Positions 17,790 to 27,824 are shown, numbered from the stretch's first letter. The stretch is 64,000 nt of DNA from Psychrobacter sp. NG25 (GCF_015234355.1 NZ_JADGMV010000006.1:62001-126000), one strand, 5' to 3'. Numbers and translations: made by a program. The notes: generated by a model not told the origin, from the letters alone.

Positions 17790-19268
17790 TTGTCACTTGC
17801 GTCGTTAAAAACCGTATCTCTTCAGCGCTTTTCGCTCAACTTCGCTGCCAATATTATTGCAACCTTATGGATGCTGGTAGGGTCGACGCGTGCGTTTTCT
17901 TGGGTCAAGCCCACTTTTATACAGTTTGCTGTGTTTGCGCTGTTAGCACTCGGTAGCAATGTATTGTTTTCTTGGTTGGCTGCCGAAAGTGGCAGTATCT
18001 TTAATGAGCAAGGGTTGGTTAGTTATCTAATTTGGCCAATGATTATTCTATTGAGCGGCATTATTCTGGCACGGCGTGCTGGTAATCAAGCGCTGGTCTT
18101 TGTGCCCGTAGTGTTGTGGTTGGTTGCTGATACATTGTCAGCGCTATTACAGAGCTTGGTGCAATACTTGAGTAGCTATGGTTGGTTGCCCAATTGGAGT
18201 TATTCATTTTTACCCATCTTATTTTTAGTGCTGTTTTTATGGCAGACGTTAGCGTTGATGTGGATTTTCTTCCATCGCTTGCGTATACCGTGGTGGGAGC
18301 GGGTGATCGTACTGGTAGGTGCCGTTGCACTTCTAACGATTTGGCAGCGTAATGTCGCTGACCAACCCATATTCAAGCAAATTCCTGTAGAGCCTGTCTT
18401 AGAAGAGGCCGCATTATATGAGCAGCCCCGTTTGTTACAGCAAGCATTAAACAGCATTGATCCAAGTACGCCAGGTAAGACCGACTGGTACTTCATGGGT
18501 GTTGCAGGTTTCTCTGATCAAAACGTTTTCCGTTCTGAGATTAATAAGGTACGTGAGCTGTTTGATGTGCGTTTTGGCACCAGTGGGCACTCACTTTCAT
18601 TGATTAACAACACTTATAGCTGGATGGATGAGCCAATCGCTACCAAGACCAGTATCTTACGTGGCCTAAAAAGAATCGGTCAGCAGATGAATGCTGACGA
18701 AGATGTATTGTTCCTCACGTTATCCTCACATGGCGACGAGGACGTCGTGCAACTGGCCAATCCACCGGTTGAGATGGATAATTTAGATGCCGCTTGGCTA
18801 CGTGAGGCACTAGATGCGTCAGGTATTCGCTGGCGTGTGATTGTGGTATCCGCTTGTTATTCAGGCTCATTTATCGATGATTTAGCATCTCCAACGACCG
18901 TGGTAATTACTGCATCAGCCACTGATAAAGCCTCATTTGGTTGTACCAATACAGCAGAGATGACTTACTTTGGGCAAGCATTTTTTGCTGAGAGCTTACG
19001 AAGTAATACCAGTTTCGAGACAGCATTTAAGGACGCTAGATTGCGTGTCAGTGAACGCGAAAGCTTGATGGGCTTTGAGCCATCAGAGCCGCAGATGGTC
19101 ATTGGTAGCCTGATGGAAACAGCATTACCTGCGTTTGAACAGGTGTTGTTCGATAACACACGACCATCCGTCGCTAGTATCACTAACGAGTCTGATACAG
19201 CTATTAATATCGTTAATAACAGTGATGGTAATCAGCCAGTTGTTGAGACCGCCAGTACTACAAACTAA
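17790..19268 (+). CDS. membrane-anchored C13 (legumain-like) family peptidase
   Basis: 492 aa. Residues 1-190 hold about five hydrophobic segments (17-30, 44-62, 75-92, 102-125, 138-162) and one near 175. The C-terminal half matches peptidase C13: the catalytic His lies in LSSHGDED (His314) and the catalytic Cys in VVSACYSGSF (Cys356). ITASATDKASFGC follows, resembling the substrate-pocket strand. A low-complexity Asn/Ser/Thr tail ends the protein. Family members cleave after Asn or Asp or act as transamidases; the target here is unknown. The start is TTG with AGAGG eight bases upstream; no better ATG precedes the first helix. Confidence 0.85.
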   Translation: MSLASLKTVSLQRFSLNFAANIIATLWMLVGSTRAFSWVKPTFIQFAVFALLALGSNVLFSWLAAESGSIFNEQGLVSYLIWPMIILLSGIILARRAGNQALVFVPVVLWLVADTLSALLQSLVQYLSSYGWLPNWSYSFLPILFLVLFLWQTLALMWIFFHRLRIPWWERVIVLVGAVALLTIWQRNVADQPIFKQIPVEPVLEEAALYEQPRLLQQALNSIDPSTPGKTDWYFMGVAGFSDQNVFRSEINKVRELFDVRFGTSGHSLSLINNTYSWMDEPIATKTSILRGLKRIGQQMNADEDVLFLTLSSHGDEDVVQLANPPVEMDNLDAAWLREALDASGIRWRVIVVSACYSGSFIDDLASPTTVVITASATDKASFGCTNTAEMTYFGQAFFAESLRSNTSFETAFKDARLRVSERESLMGFEPSEPQMVIGSLMETALPAFEQVLFDNTRPSVASITNESDTAINIVNNSDGNQPVVETASTTN

Positions 19269-19307
19269 ACATCGTGTATTTTGCTTTGAACAAAAGGAAC
19301 ATCACTC

Positions 19308-20198
19308 ATGAACTATTCTTATAATCACAGTTTATCCGCCAACTCACCGCTGACAAAGAAAAGCGTGAATCGCTGTTTTGATGGCGAGCAACACTATTAT
19401 AGTCATCAATCAACGTCTACTAAAACGCCAATGACTTTCAGTATTTATCTGCCTGACGAAGCGCTTGCTGGCCGACTTTGCCCAGCGATTCTTTACTTGT
19501 CAGGCCTCACTTGTAATGCTGATAATGTCACGCACAAAGCGCATTTTCAGCAGAAATGTAGTGAGCTTGGCATGATATTGATTGCGCCTGATACTTCTCC
19601 TCGCAGTAGTGAAGGCCATGATGTGTCCAATGATGAACGCTATTTTGTGGGACAAGGGGCTAGCTATTATGTCGATGCTACTCAAGCACCTTGGGCAGAC
19701 AACTTCAATATGCAAAGCTATATCGTCGATGAGCTATATGATTTGCTGCGCTCAGAGTTCCCAATCCATAGCATTGGTATCACGGGGCACTCGATGGGTG
19801 GTCACGGTGCGTTGCTTTTAGGATTTAAATTCCCAAGTAAGTTTGTCAGTGTTTCTGCACTGTCGCCAGTATGCGCTGCCAGTGAGTCAGCATGGGGTGA
19901 GGCTGCTTACACTGAGTATTTTGGTAAAGATGAGTCACTATGGTCGCAAGCAGATGCCTCAAAAATGATCGAAAAAGTCGGTCAGCAGTACTCAAGTATT
20001 TTGGTTGATCAAGGCGCTGCGGATAATTTTTTAGCAGAAGGTCAGTTGCAAACGTCTAAGCTACAACAGGCTTGTGAAAAAGCCAAACAGCCTTTAACAT
20101 TGCGTTATCAGGCGGGTCACGACCACAGTTATTATTTTATTCAGAGCGTTATCAACGACCATATCGAACATCATTGGCGCATGGCACAACTTAGCTAG
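19308..20198 (+). CDS. fghA: S-formylglutathione hydrolase
   Basis: 296 aa alpha/beta hydrolase. The family block SGLTCNADNVTHKA is present, the nucleophile lies in GHSMGGHGA (Ser about 160), and LSPVCAASESAWGEAAYTEY and GHDHSYYF (catalytic His) are typical. It hydrolyses S-formylglutathione to formate and glutathione, the second step of glutathione-dependent formaldehyde detoxification. A glutathione-dependent formaldehyde dehydrogenase partner is not adjacent. AAGGAA SD precedes the ATG; the gene is 39 bp after the C13 peptidase gene. Confidence 0.95.
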   Translation: MNYSYNHSLSANSPLTKKSVNRCFDGEQHYYSHQSTSTKTPMTFSIYLPDEALAGRLCPAILYLSGLTCNADNVTHKAHFQQKCSELGMILIAPDTSPRSSEGHDVSNDERYFVGQGASYYVDATQAPWADNFNMQSYIVDELYDLLRSEFPIHSIGITGHSMGGHGALLLGFKFPSKFVSVSALSPVCAASESAWGEAAYTEYFGKDESLWSQADASKMIEKVGQQYSSILVDQGAADNFLAEGQLQTSKLQQACEKAKQPLTLRYQAGHDHSYYFIQSVINDHIEHHWRMAQLS

Positions 20199-20262
20199 GC
20201 ATTGATATTGAACGCTTTTCACTAAGCCGCTCAACACGCGTTAATGTTTAAAAGGTAAAATT

Positions 20263-20757
20263 ATGGCAAGTTATCAAGATTTAACCGCATCTAATTCCGA
20301 TGCGAATTCAATACGTGAGACCCATTCAATACGTAACACCCACTCAGAGTCTAAAAGTGCGCCGTCAGCACTTGAGACTATGCAAGCCGAAATGGATGCC
20401 GCTCTAAAAAATAAACAACGCACCAGTATTACTGAAAATGGCAACCAAGTCTCTAAAGCTAATTCAGATGAGTTTATCGCAAAAAACATCAATGACGCTG
20501 GTGATATAGTGCTTGATGAGATTCAAGTCTCGCGAGTGATAGAGATGGCATGGGAAGACAGGACACCGTTTGGCGCTATCGAGCACAGCTATGGTCTCAA
20601 TGAAGCGGGAGTTATCAAACTCATGCGCCAAGAGCTCAAGCCGTCGTCTTTTCGATTATGGCGTCAGCGAGTGAGCAACCGCGCTACCAAACATCAAGCG
20701 AAACGAGATTTTGGCGTCGGGCGTGCTTATTGTAAAACCCAGTATAAGCAGCGCTAG
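20263..20757 (+). CDS. TIGR03643/DUF2805 family protein
   Basis: 164 aa. The C-terminal 75 residues match this small conserved family: VIEMAWEDRTPFGAIEHSYG, KLMRQELKPSSFRLWRQRVS and a basic GRAYCKTQYK end. The family is widespread but uncharacterised. The N-terminal 85 residues are low in conservation and contain a nearly perfect duplication of an 18-bp unit (SIRETH then SIRNTH, followed by SES), a trace of recent slippage. A GGTAAA SD precedes the ATG. Function unknown. Confidence 0.8.
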   Translation: MASYQDLTASNSDANSIRETHSIRNTHSESKSAPSALETMQAEMDAALKNKQRTSITENGNQVSKANSDEFIAKNINDAGDIVLDEIQVSRVIEMAWEDRTPFGAIEHSYGLNEAGVIKLMRQELKPSSFRLWRQRVSNRATKHQAKRDFGVGRAYCKTQYKQR

Positions 20758-20869
20758 TCATCTGCACTCAATATCAGTCGCTTGATGACTGCTATAATAG
20801 ACAAGCCAGTCGTAAGCTTTTTTCTATTTTATTAATACTTTATTTATACATCAATTAGGTAGCTCAATT

Positions 20870-21559
20870 ATGATTAGTCCTTCTAAGCCATATCTTATTG
20901 CACCATCGATACTCTCAGCTGATTTTGCACGTTTAGGCGAAGAGGTTGAAAAGGTATTAGAGTCGGGTGCCGATGTAATTCATTTTGATGTGATGGACAA
21001 TCATTACGTACCCAATTTAACGTTCGGTAGTATGATCTGTAAGGCGCTGCGTGATTATGGCATTGATGCACCTATCGATGTACATCTGATGGTATCCCCT
21101 GTTGATAGTATGATTGAGCAGTTTTTGGAAGCGGGTGCGAGTGTGATTACTTTCCATCCAGAGGCCAGTGGACACATTGATCGTTCATTGCAGTTGATTA
21201 AAGATGGTGGTGCCGAATGTGGTCTGGTATTGAACCCAGCGACGCCATTACACTATTTAGACTATGTGATGGATAAAGTGGATCAAATTCTACTGATGAG
21301 TGTTAATCCTGGCTACGGTGGCCAGTCATTTATCGAGGGTACTCTAGACAAGGTGCACCAAGTTCGTCAGCGCATTATTACCAGTGGCCGAGACATTAGG
21401 TTAGAAGTTGATGGTGGTGTCAAAGCCAGTAATATTCGTGCGATAGCTGAGGCAGGTGCTGATATGTTCGTCGCAGGTTCTGCGATATTTAACCAAGAAG
21501 ACTATAAGGCTGCTATCGACGCCATGCGTGTAGAGCTTGCATTGGCTAATAACTGTTAA
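20870..21559 (+). CDS. rpe: ribulose-phosphate 3-epimerase
   Basis: 229 aa TIM-barrel enzyme. It begins with [16 protein letters not shown]; the metal/catalytic residues lie in [22 protein letters not shown] and [11 protein letters not shown], and the phosphate-binding strand in VAGSAIF. It interconverts ribulose-5-P and xylulose-5-P in the pentose phosphate pathway. AGGTAG precedes the ATG. It appears monocistronic. Confidence 0.97.
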   Translation: MISPSKPYLIAPSILSADFARLGEEVEKVLESGADVIHFDVMDNHYVPNLTFGSMICKALRDYGIDAPIDVHLMVSPVDSMIEQFLEAGASVITFHPEASGHIDRSLQLIKDGGAECGLVLNPATPLHYLDYVMDKVDQILLMSVNPGYGGQSFIEGTLDKVHQVRQRIITSGRDIRLEVDGGVKASNIRAIAEAGADMFVAGSAIFNQEDYKAAIDAMRVELALANNC

Positions 21560-21699
21560 TAATTGCCAATAGCTGTCAATAACTGCCATATCGTGTGATA
21601 GCGAAAATGCCCCAATGCTATTGGAGCAAAAGAGTCTTAAAATATGCTGTATAACTTATAACGATGCCTAAAAGCAAGTTACGTAAAGGTAGGTGAAAT

Positions 21700-22056
21700 A
21701 TGGACATAAAAAATTCAATCAACTCGTCAGTGTCGCCGGAATCAGAAGTAAGCACAGCGCAGCAACGCAGCTTGGTACCGAAAGGTATAACTATCGGCCT
21801 AGCGGTGTTTGCGCTCGTTCTCAGTCTAGCAGGTTATGGTTTTCGTCTAATGGTCGGCGATGATGTCGGAGAAGTATTGCGCCATGCAGCCGTAATCGTG
21901 CCCTCATTTGTACTGGGTATTCCCTTGTTATTCTGGGTAGGATCACGTATTTTTAACAAGGTTAAAGGTATGCATATCGAGAGCTGGAATGCTATTAGCT
22001 TGGGCTATTTGACGTCTTGTATTTCGATGCTATGGTTGATGGGTACTTATAGTTAA
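21700..22056 (+). CDS. small membrane protein, three predicted helices
   Basis: 118 aa. A polar N-terminal 28 residues is followed by hydrophobic segments at about 30-50, 64-84 and 95-115. No family recognised. AGGTG lies just before the ATG. It stands alone between rpe and another small membrane gene. Confidence 0.6.
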   Translation: MDIKNSINSSVSPESEVSTAQQRSLVPKGITIGLAVFALVLSLAGYGFRLMVGDDVGEVLRHAAVIVPSFVLGIPLLFWVGSRIFNKVKGMHIESWNAISLGYLTSCISMLWLMGTYS

Positions 22057-22176
22057 AGGCTTTAGCAGCAAGGACGATGCTACTTAATAAGGTAGCGTTG
22101 TCATATTTTTATAAGCTGTTTTCTATACACTTTTTAATCATAAAGTCATGCTATATAAGTATGACTGGGATTTTAC

Positions 22177-22488
22177 ATGCGAATTATGCCAGCCAGTATT
22201 GCCAACATTATTTACCCAAAAGATTTACCAAACGGTTTGTTTACGAGCTTAATTATAGCGTGTTTGCTATTGGGTTTGGCTTCGTTGCGTAATGGTACGG
22301 ATTTACAAGGTTGGCTAAATGTCATTGAAAACTGGCTACTCATGCTGTTGATACTGCCTACTGCGACTGCCACCGTTGCATTACCGTTCAAATATCGCGA
22401 TCGCACGCTTGAGCTAAAGCTTGTTTATTACCTTGGTATGTTTGTGGCCTTCTTATTTACGCTAGGAAAGCTGCGTTACTGGCATTGA
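22177..22488 (+). CDS. small membrane protein, three predicted helices
   Basis: 103 aa. Hydrophobic stretches lie at about 22-36, 46-66 and 80-97, with the charged loop FKYRDRTLELK between the last two. No family recognised. A second in-frame ATG three codons later is an alternative start; neither has a strong SD. Confidence 0.55.
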   Translation: MRIMPASIANIIYPKDLPNGLFTSLIIACLLLGLASLRNGTDLQGWLNVIENWLLMLLILPTATATVALPFKYRDRTLELKLVYYLGMFVAFLFTLGKLRYWH

Positions 22489-22671
22489 TCTTATAAGAAA
22501 TATCTTATTTAAGTGCCCATCTATGTAGAAGACTTATGTGACAGCCCTTGAATTCCAATGTGAAAGCGTCCATTGTATGAGTAAGACAGTTTCCCCGTAT
22601 TACTGCAAAACAATAATGTGGCTATATGCGATTTTTTGCCAGTATTGGACGGGATAATAAGGAGCAAATTC

Positions 22672-22989
22672 ATGCCATACGATATCGATATCGATAACGA
22701 TATAGAAGTAGATAACGAGAGTACCGATCAATTTGCAGGATTTGCCAAAGAGACCACACTTGAGCTAGTAGAAGCGGATGATGGTAGGTTGCTATTGCGT
22801 GATGCCGAACAAGATGAAGCACCATTGATGACCATTGATTTTTCTGAAAAACTCAAAGAGCTGCTTGGTAGTGATACTCAAGCGATTGGTCAGCACATGA
22901 TTCATGCAGCGATTCAGGTCATTATGCAAAAGCAGATGAGCCAATGGCATGCACATGTCTATGATAAAGAGCCAACGCACTACAGCTGA
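22672..22989 (+). CDS. conserved small acidic protein
   Basis: 105 aa from an ATG with AAGGAG seven bases upstream; a longer GTG-started reading frame exists but has no SD. The N terminus is strongly acidic (YDIDIDNDIEVDNE), then a compact region with ELVEADDGRLLLRD and a helix HMIHAAIQVIMQKQMSQWH. No domain recognised. A perfect terminator follows 42 bp after the stop. Confidence 0.7.
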   Translation: MPYDIDIDNDIEVDNESTDQFAGFAKETTLELVEADDGRLLLRDAEQDEAPLMTIDFSEKLKELLGSDTQAIGQHMIHAAIQVIMQKQMSQWHAHVYDKEPTHYS

Positions 22990-23030
22990 TAAGTGATTTG
23001 ATTAGTCGCTAGCGATAATTAATCAAAACG

Positions 23031-23067
23031 AAAAAAAGGGTTTATCAATTGATAAACCCTTTTTTTT
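23031..23067. terminator. bidirectional terminator between the acidic-protein gene and rpmG
   Basis: Stem AAAAGGGTTTATCAATTGATAAACCCTTTT (self-complementary overall) flanked by A-runs on the left and T-runs on the right. It serves the plus-strand gene on its left and rpmG on its right. Confidence 0.92.
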
Positions 23068-23095
23068 CAGATAAAACCATTGATAAAAATGGTAA

Positions 23096-23251
23096 TTATT
23101 TGATTTTAGCTTCTTTGAAGATCACATGCTGGCGTACTTTTGGATCAAACTTTTTGATTTCCATTTTGCCAGGCATAGTGCGCTTGTTTTTAGTAGTGGT
23201 GTAGTAATACCCAGTACCAGCTGTTGATACTAACTTAATTTTATCTCTCAT
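23096..23251 (-). CDS. rpmG: 50S ribosomal protein L33
   Basis: 51 aa. The protein [20 protein letters not shown] is followed by [19 protein letters not shown], the standard L33 sequence without zinc-binding Cys (the C-minus form). AGGA precedes the ATG. Its stop lies 29 bp from the bidirectional terminator. It is downstream of rpmB on the same strand, the common L28-L33 pair, with a 133-bp gap. Confidence 0.96.
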   Translation of the reverse strand: MRDKIKLVSTAGTGYYYTTTKNKRTMPGKMEIKKFDPKVRQHVIFKEAKIK

Positions 23252-23384
23252 GATAGCTTTCCTGTAAATGAGGGGTCTTCAAACGATAGGTACGGATCTA
23301 AAATATTAAGTAGCCACATAAGATGTAGCAGAAAAGCAGCTCAATTGCTGAAAATTATCAACATATCGAGCTGCAAGTCTTAAC

Positions 23385-23621
23385 TTAAACTTTTTGACCT
23401 TGTGCGCGCATATCTGCTAGCACTTTATCGATACCAAGTTTGTCAATAGTGCGCATACCTTTGGTAGACACACGTAGACGTACAAAACGATTTTCAGACT
23501 CTACCCAAAAACGATGGTTATGAAGGTTTGGTAGAAAGCGACGACGGGTTTTGTTGTTTGCGTGCGAAACATTATTACCCACCATAGGGCGCTTTCCAGT
23601 CACTTGGCAAACTCGAGACAT
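23385..23621 (-). CDS. rpmB: 50S ribosomal protein L28
   Basis: 78 aa. It starts [20 protein letters not shown] and continues with [19 protein letters not shown], diagnostic for L28. AGGAG lies eight bases before the ATG. First gene of the rpmB-rpmG pair. Confidence 0.97.
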   Translation of the reverse strand: MSRVCQVTGKRPMVGNNVSHANNKTRRRFLPNLHNHRFWVESENRFVRLRVSTKGMRTIDKLGIDKVLADMRAQGQKV

Positions 23622-24076
23622 GGCGAACTCCTAATCTATGAGGTATGAGTTTTTCTCATACCAGTCTGGGCAAGTTGCACGTTTTTGCGGCATGGACACA
23701 GCAAGCGGCAGCTTTGCACCAAACAAAACTATATGAATGTTGAGTTGATATTACTGTTATCTAAAGGCAAATAACAAGCATACCAATTCAGAAAATTTTA
23801 AAGCCGACATTTATACCATAAAAGAGATGAATACTCAAATATTTTTATGATTATTGTTGGTTTAAAGGGTGGTCATTATACCCTGAAATGAATGGGCTAT
23901 GTTGTTGATTGTTTAATAGTAAAGATTAATTTTCACTTGAGGTTATTTTGTATCAGTTATTATAAAAAATCATCAACTCAGTCAGCAAAGACTCGCAAAA
24001 AAGACTAAAATAGTCAGTTTCCTGTGCTACTAGCATTTGAACCTAGTAGCGAGTTTTATTTTTAATTGGGCTTACT
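23622..24076. promoter_or_regulatory. divergent promoter region rpmB / purU
   Basis: 455 bp between divergent genes. It is AT-rich, especially at 23740-24000. It must hold promoters for both genes; I see no convincing riboswitch, hairpin terminator or repeat copy in it. Confidence 0.45.
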
Positions 24077-25009
24077 ATGTCAGATAATACAAAAACGGTT
24101 TCATCATCGAATATACAGTCGAGTACCACTTCTATAAATATAGCCGCTCCAGTTGCTATCGATACCGCGACATTGCTGATTAAATGCAAAGATCAAGCAG
24201 GCATCGTACAAGCCGTATCTGAGTTTATACATCGCTATGGCGCCAATATCATTACTCTCGATCAGTATTCAACTGCCCATGAAGGCGGTCAGTATTTTAT
24301 GCGTTTAGAATTTGCCTTAGCAGGACTGAGCGATATTATTGATAATTTTGAAGCCAGTTTTGGTCATACAGTAGCCAAACGCCACAATATGGAATGGCGA
24401 CTACACAATAATGCAATTAAAACTAAGGTCGGTATTTTGGTATCGAAGTTTGATCATGCATTATTAGATTTGTTATGGCGTCACCAGCGCGGTCTTCTTG
24501 ATTGCGAGATTACCTCTGTCGTCAGCAACCATCCTGACCTGCGTCAATCGGTAGAAAACTTTGGTATTACTTTCCATCATGTACCAGTGACTAAGAATAA
24601 TAAAGCTGAAGCAGAAGAGCAGATTCATGAATTGATGGCAGGCAATGACTTGCTCGTGTTGGCGCGTTATATGCAGATATTATCGTCTGACTTTGTGAAG
24701 CGTTGGCCGATGCAAGTTATCAACATTCATCATTCGTTCCTACCGGCCTTTGTGGGTGCAGACCCTTATCGTCAAGCTTATGATAAAGGCGTGAAGCTGA
24801 TCGGTGCAACGGCGCACTATGTCACTGCTGAACTGGATCAAGGGCCTATCATAGAGCAAGATGTACATCGTGTGACGCATCGTCAAGGTGTGACAGAACT
24901 GCGCGCTATTGGCCGTGATATCGAGCGTAATGTACTGGCGCGCGCTGTGAACTGGCATGTGCAGAACCGTGTGATTGTGGCAGGGAACAAGACCGTGGTT
25001 TTTAACTAA
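24077..25009 (+). CDS. purU: formyltetrahydrofolate deformylase
   Basis: 310 aa. After a Ser/Thr-rich leader of about 25 residues comes an ACT domain (LLIKCKDQAGIVQAVSEFIH, about 34-110). The formyl-transferase-like catalytic domain follows, with VINIHHSFLPAF and GATAHYVTAELDQGPIIEQD carrying the active-site Asn, His and Asp. It hydrolyses 10-formyl-THF to formate and THF and balances one-carbon pools. The leader is longer than in E. coli PurU. The SD is weak. Confidence 0.95.
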   Translation: MSDNTKTVSSSNIQSSTTSINIAAPVAIDTATLLIKCKDQAGIVQAVSEFIHRYGANIITLDQYSTAHEGGQYFMRLEFALAGLSDIIDNFEASFGHTVAKRHNMEWRLHNNAIKTKVGILVSKFDHALLDLLWRHQRGLLDCEITSVVSNHPDLRQSVENFGITFHHVPVTKNNKAEAEEQIHELMAGNDLLVLARYMQILSSDFVKRWPMQVINIHHSFLPAFVGADPYRQAYDKGVKLIGATAHYVTAELDQGPIIEQDVHRVTHRQGVTELRAIGRDIERNVLARAVNWHVQNRVIVAGNKTVVFN

Positions 25010-25098
25010 AAGATCGAGTAGAAGACTCATATAATGTGATGGTGGTCGGCAGTAATAACTATTGCTGTCGACCATGATGCCTTTGCTGATTTTATCTT

Positions 25099-25911
25099 TT
25101 ATAACAACATCTCTAAAACAAACTTGCTACCGACAAAACCAATGGCCAGTAGAATAAAGGCGTAAATGGTAATGTTGGCAGCACGCTTACCACGCCACCC
25201 TGCCCGCCAACTACCAAATAGTAGTGTGCCAAACAACAACCATGAGAGCAGGCTAAAGACAGTCTTATGGACAATGTGCTGAGCCATCAGGTCTTGCACA
25301 TAGACAAATCCAATGCCGAGCGCAATACTGAGCAAGACAAAGCCCACCAAAAGCATATCGAATAATAAGCTTTCCATACTTTGTAGTGAGGGGAGTTTGT
25401 TGACCCAAAATCGATGAATCGTATGATGCTTAAGCTCGCGTATTTGTAGGCGTAAAAATAGCGCTTGCACCGCTGCCATCAGCAGCACACAATAGGCGGC
25501 GAGAGAGAGCAGTATATGAGCCTCAAGTCCGATACTGATATCAGTAATAGGCTGATAAGGTGCACGTCCAACATAACCAATGGTCATGCCCATGAGTGCC
25601 GTTGGCGCTGCTAAGATGCCAAGGCTAATGATGGGGCGATAGAGACTAAAGAGCATATAGAAAAACAAGAAAAACAAACTAATCAGGCTAATGGTATTAA
25701 ACAGGTTGAAATTTAAACCATAAAGGGTTACGACATAAGGATAGAGCAGCACTGCGTGCGCGACCATGCCAGCCGTCAATAGACCCAAACTGATGTCTTT
25801 CCGAATAGGTGTGCTTCGAGTCAGCGCCCAACCGATGTAAATGCTGACTAAGATATAAGCTAGGCTAGCAAGTAAGAATGCAAGGTGCACAGACATAAAG
25901 CCTCGTCTCAT
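25099..25911 (-). CDS. CcsA/YpjD-family inner membrane protein
   Basis: 270 aa with eight predicted helices. It belongs to the cytochrome c assembly (CcsA/CcmC-like) superfamily through its YpjD branch: IGLEAHILLSLAAYCVLLMA and the C-terminal HKTVFSLLSWLLFG segment carry conserved His residues that bind haem in related proteins. Its exact role is not established. Divergent from ffh, as commonly seen in gammaproteobacteria. An in-frame ATG at 25896 is an alternative start. Confidence 0.85.
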   Translation of the reverse strand: MRRGFMSVHLAFLLASLAYILVSIYIGWALTRSTPIRKDISLGLLTAGMVAHAVLLYPYVVTLYGLNFNLFNTISLISLFFLFFYMLFSLYRPIISLGILAAPTALMGMTIGYVGRAPYQPITDISIGLEAHILLSLAAYCVLLMAAVQALFLRLQIRELKHHTIHRFWVNKLPSLQSMESLLFDMLLVGFVLLSIALGIGFVYVQDLMAQHIVHKTVFSLLSWLLFGTLLFGSWRAGWRGKRAANITIYAFILLAIGFVGSKFVLEMLL

Positions 25912-26273
25912 ACTGAGTGAAAATAGCCGCTCAGGTGAATGCTAAAGTGGTATTATTGGAATGATTAGAATAATTATCCAATTTATCATAAAATGGCAGC
26001 CAATTGAGTACCATCTTGCGTATTCCTTATAAATGTTTAGCCAGAGCAAGTTAAATAGAATAATAGCCCTAAATGATATATTTAGGAACGAACGATTTTG
26101 CAAAAACCCTATAAGTTTTGACCCTGCTTGATGCTATAGTATTGATAATACGCTTTTTATAGGGCGTTTTTAGAGGATGTGAGCCAATAGCTAATACCTC
26201 ATAATGCACCCTAATATTATTTATAAGCCATTCAAATGGTTTAACCGAGAATTATTTTAACTGAGAGTTATTT
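25912..26273. promoter_or_regulatory. divergent promoter region ypjD-like gene / ffh
   Basis: 362 bp between divergent genes. TTGACC at about 26117 is a plausible -35 for ffh with AT-rich sequence downstream, but the -10 is ambiguous. No repeat copy or small RNA gene is obvious. Confidence 0.45.
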
Positions 26274-27824
26274 ATGTTTGATACCTTAACAGAACGCTTA
26301 TCGTCGAGCCTGCGCAATATCGTGGGTACTGGACAGCTGACCGAAGACAACATCAAAGACACTATGCGTGAAGTGCGTATGGCGCTACTGGAAGCCGATG
26401 TGGCGCTACCTGTCACTCGCGACTTTGTTAAGCGTGTTAAAGAGCAAGCACTTGGTGCTGAAGTCCTGAAAGAGCTAGCCCCAGGACAAGCTTTTGTCAA
26501 AATCGTCCATGACGAGCTGACTGAGATGATGGGCAGTGCCAACCAACAGCTAGAGATGACGGGTAAGCCACCTGTTGTTTATTTGCTTGCAGGTTTGCAA
26601 GGTGCGGGTAAAACCACTACTGCTGGTAAGTTGGCCAAGTTTTTACAAGAGCGTCATAAGAAAAAAGTCATGTTGGTTTCAGCTGACGTCTATCGTCCAG
26701 CCGCCATCAAGCAGCTTGAGCAAGTCGCAGGTCAGGTAAATGCCAAGTTTGTGAATTCAAGCGCTGACGAAAACCCAATCGATATCGCGCTACGTGCTAT
26801 CGAAGAAGCAAAAATCCAATATCAAGACATTCTGATTATCGATACTGCTGGTCGTCTACATATTGATGACACGATGATGGATGAAATTAAGGCGCTAACA
26901 GCTGCCGTCAATCCATCTGAGACGCTGTTTGTCGTTGATGCGATGACAGGTCAAGATGCTGCCAATACTGCCAAAGCCTTCAATGATGCGCTGCCGTTGA
27001 CGGGTGTTATTCTGACCAAGACAGATGGTGATGCACGCGGCGGTGCTGCACTTTCTGTACGTGCCATTACAGGCAAGCCAATTAAGTTTTTAGGTCGCGG
27101 TGAGAAACTAGATGAGTTAGAGCTGTTCCATCCTGAGCGTATTGCTCAGCGTATTCTTGGTATGGGTGATGTACTGAGTTTGGTGGAAGAAGTCGAGCAA
27201 AAAATCGACCGTGATAAAGCCGAAAAAATGGCGAAAAAGATGCAAAAGGGCGGCGAGTTCGACCTTGAGGATCTCTTGACGCAGTTCCAGCAAATGAAAA
27301 GCATGGGCGGCATGGCAGGATTTTTAGACAAGATGCCAGGCATGGGCGGCTCTGATATGCAAAAAGCAGTCGAAGATGCCAAGCCAGAAGAAAAAGTGCG
27401 CGAAATGGAGGCGTTAATCAATTCTATGACACCATTTGAGCGTAAAAATCCTGATAAGATTAACCCAAGCCGTAAGCGCCGTATTGCTGCGGGCTCTGGT
27501 CGTGAGATTCAAGATGTCAATCGCTTGCTCAAACAACATAAGCAAATGGCCAAAATGATGAAAATGATCTCCAAGCCTGAAGGCATCAGTAAAATGATGA
27601 AGTCTATGCAAGGACTGATGGGCGGCGGCGGAGCAGGTGGCGGCGGTGGTGGTCCACTATTCGGTGGCGGTGGCCAACAAGGCGGCGCAAAGGATGTGAA
27701 CCCAGAGCAAATGGCAAAACAGATGGGTCTTGATCCAAATAACATGCCGAGCACTGAAGAGATGCAAAAGCAGATGCAGGAAATGCAGAATCAAGCGCCA
27801 AAGAAGTTTAAAACGCGCTTTTAA
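26274..27824 (+). CDS. ffh: signal recognition particle protein Ffh (SRP54)
   Basis: 516 aa. N domain (1-95), then the G domain with GLQGAGKTTTAGKLA near residue 108, the DTAGRLHID motif and TKTDGDARGGAALS. The Met-rich M domain (about 325-450) binds 4.5S RNA and signal peptides. A Gly-rich stretch at about 446-470 links to a C-terminal MGLDPNNMPS segment and a Met/Gln-rich tail, longer than in E. coli (453 aa). It targets nascent membrane proteins to FtsY and SecYEG. Followed by a strong terminator. Confidence 0.97.
   Translation: MFDTLTERLSSSLRNIVGTGQLTEDNIKDTMREVRMALLEADVALPVTRDFVKRVKEQALGAEVLKELAPGQAFVKIVHDELTEMMGSANQQLEMTGKPPVVYLLAGLQGAGKTTTAGKLAKFLQERHKKKVMLVSADVYRPAAIKQLEQVAGQVNAKFVNSSADENPIDIALRAIEEAKIQYQDILIIDTAGRLHIDDTMMDEIKALTAAVNPSETLFVVDAMTGQDAANTAKAFNDALPLTGVILTKTDGDARGGAALSVRAITGKPIKFLGRGEKLDELELFHPERIAQRILGMGDVLSLVEEVEQKIDRDKAEKMAKKMQKGGEFDLEDLLTQFQQMKSMGGMAGFLDKMPGMGGSDMQKAVEDAKPEEKVREMEALINSMTPFERKNPDKINPSRKRRIAAGSGREIQDVNRLLKQHKQMAKMMKMISKPEGISKMMKSMQGLMGGGGAGGGGGGPLFGGGGQQGGAKDVNPEQMAKQMGLDPNNMPSTEEMQKQMQEMQNQAPKKFKTRF

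Noticed and set aside
24000..24076. Possible riboswitch before purU
   Set aside because: No recognisable conserved aptamer or terminator/antiterminator pair seen.
25040..25073. Hairpin GGTCGGCAGTA/TATTGCTGTCGACC between purU and the ypjD-like gene
   Set aside because: Imperfect stem with no T-run in either direction; possibly a weak bidirectional terminator, but not supported enough to call.
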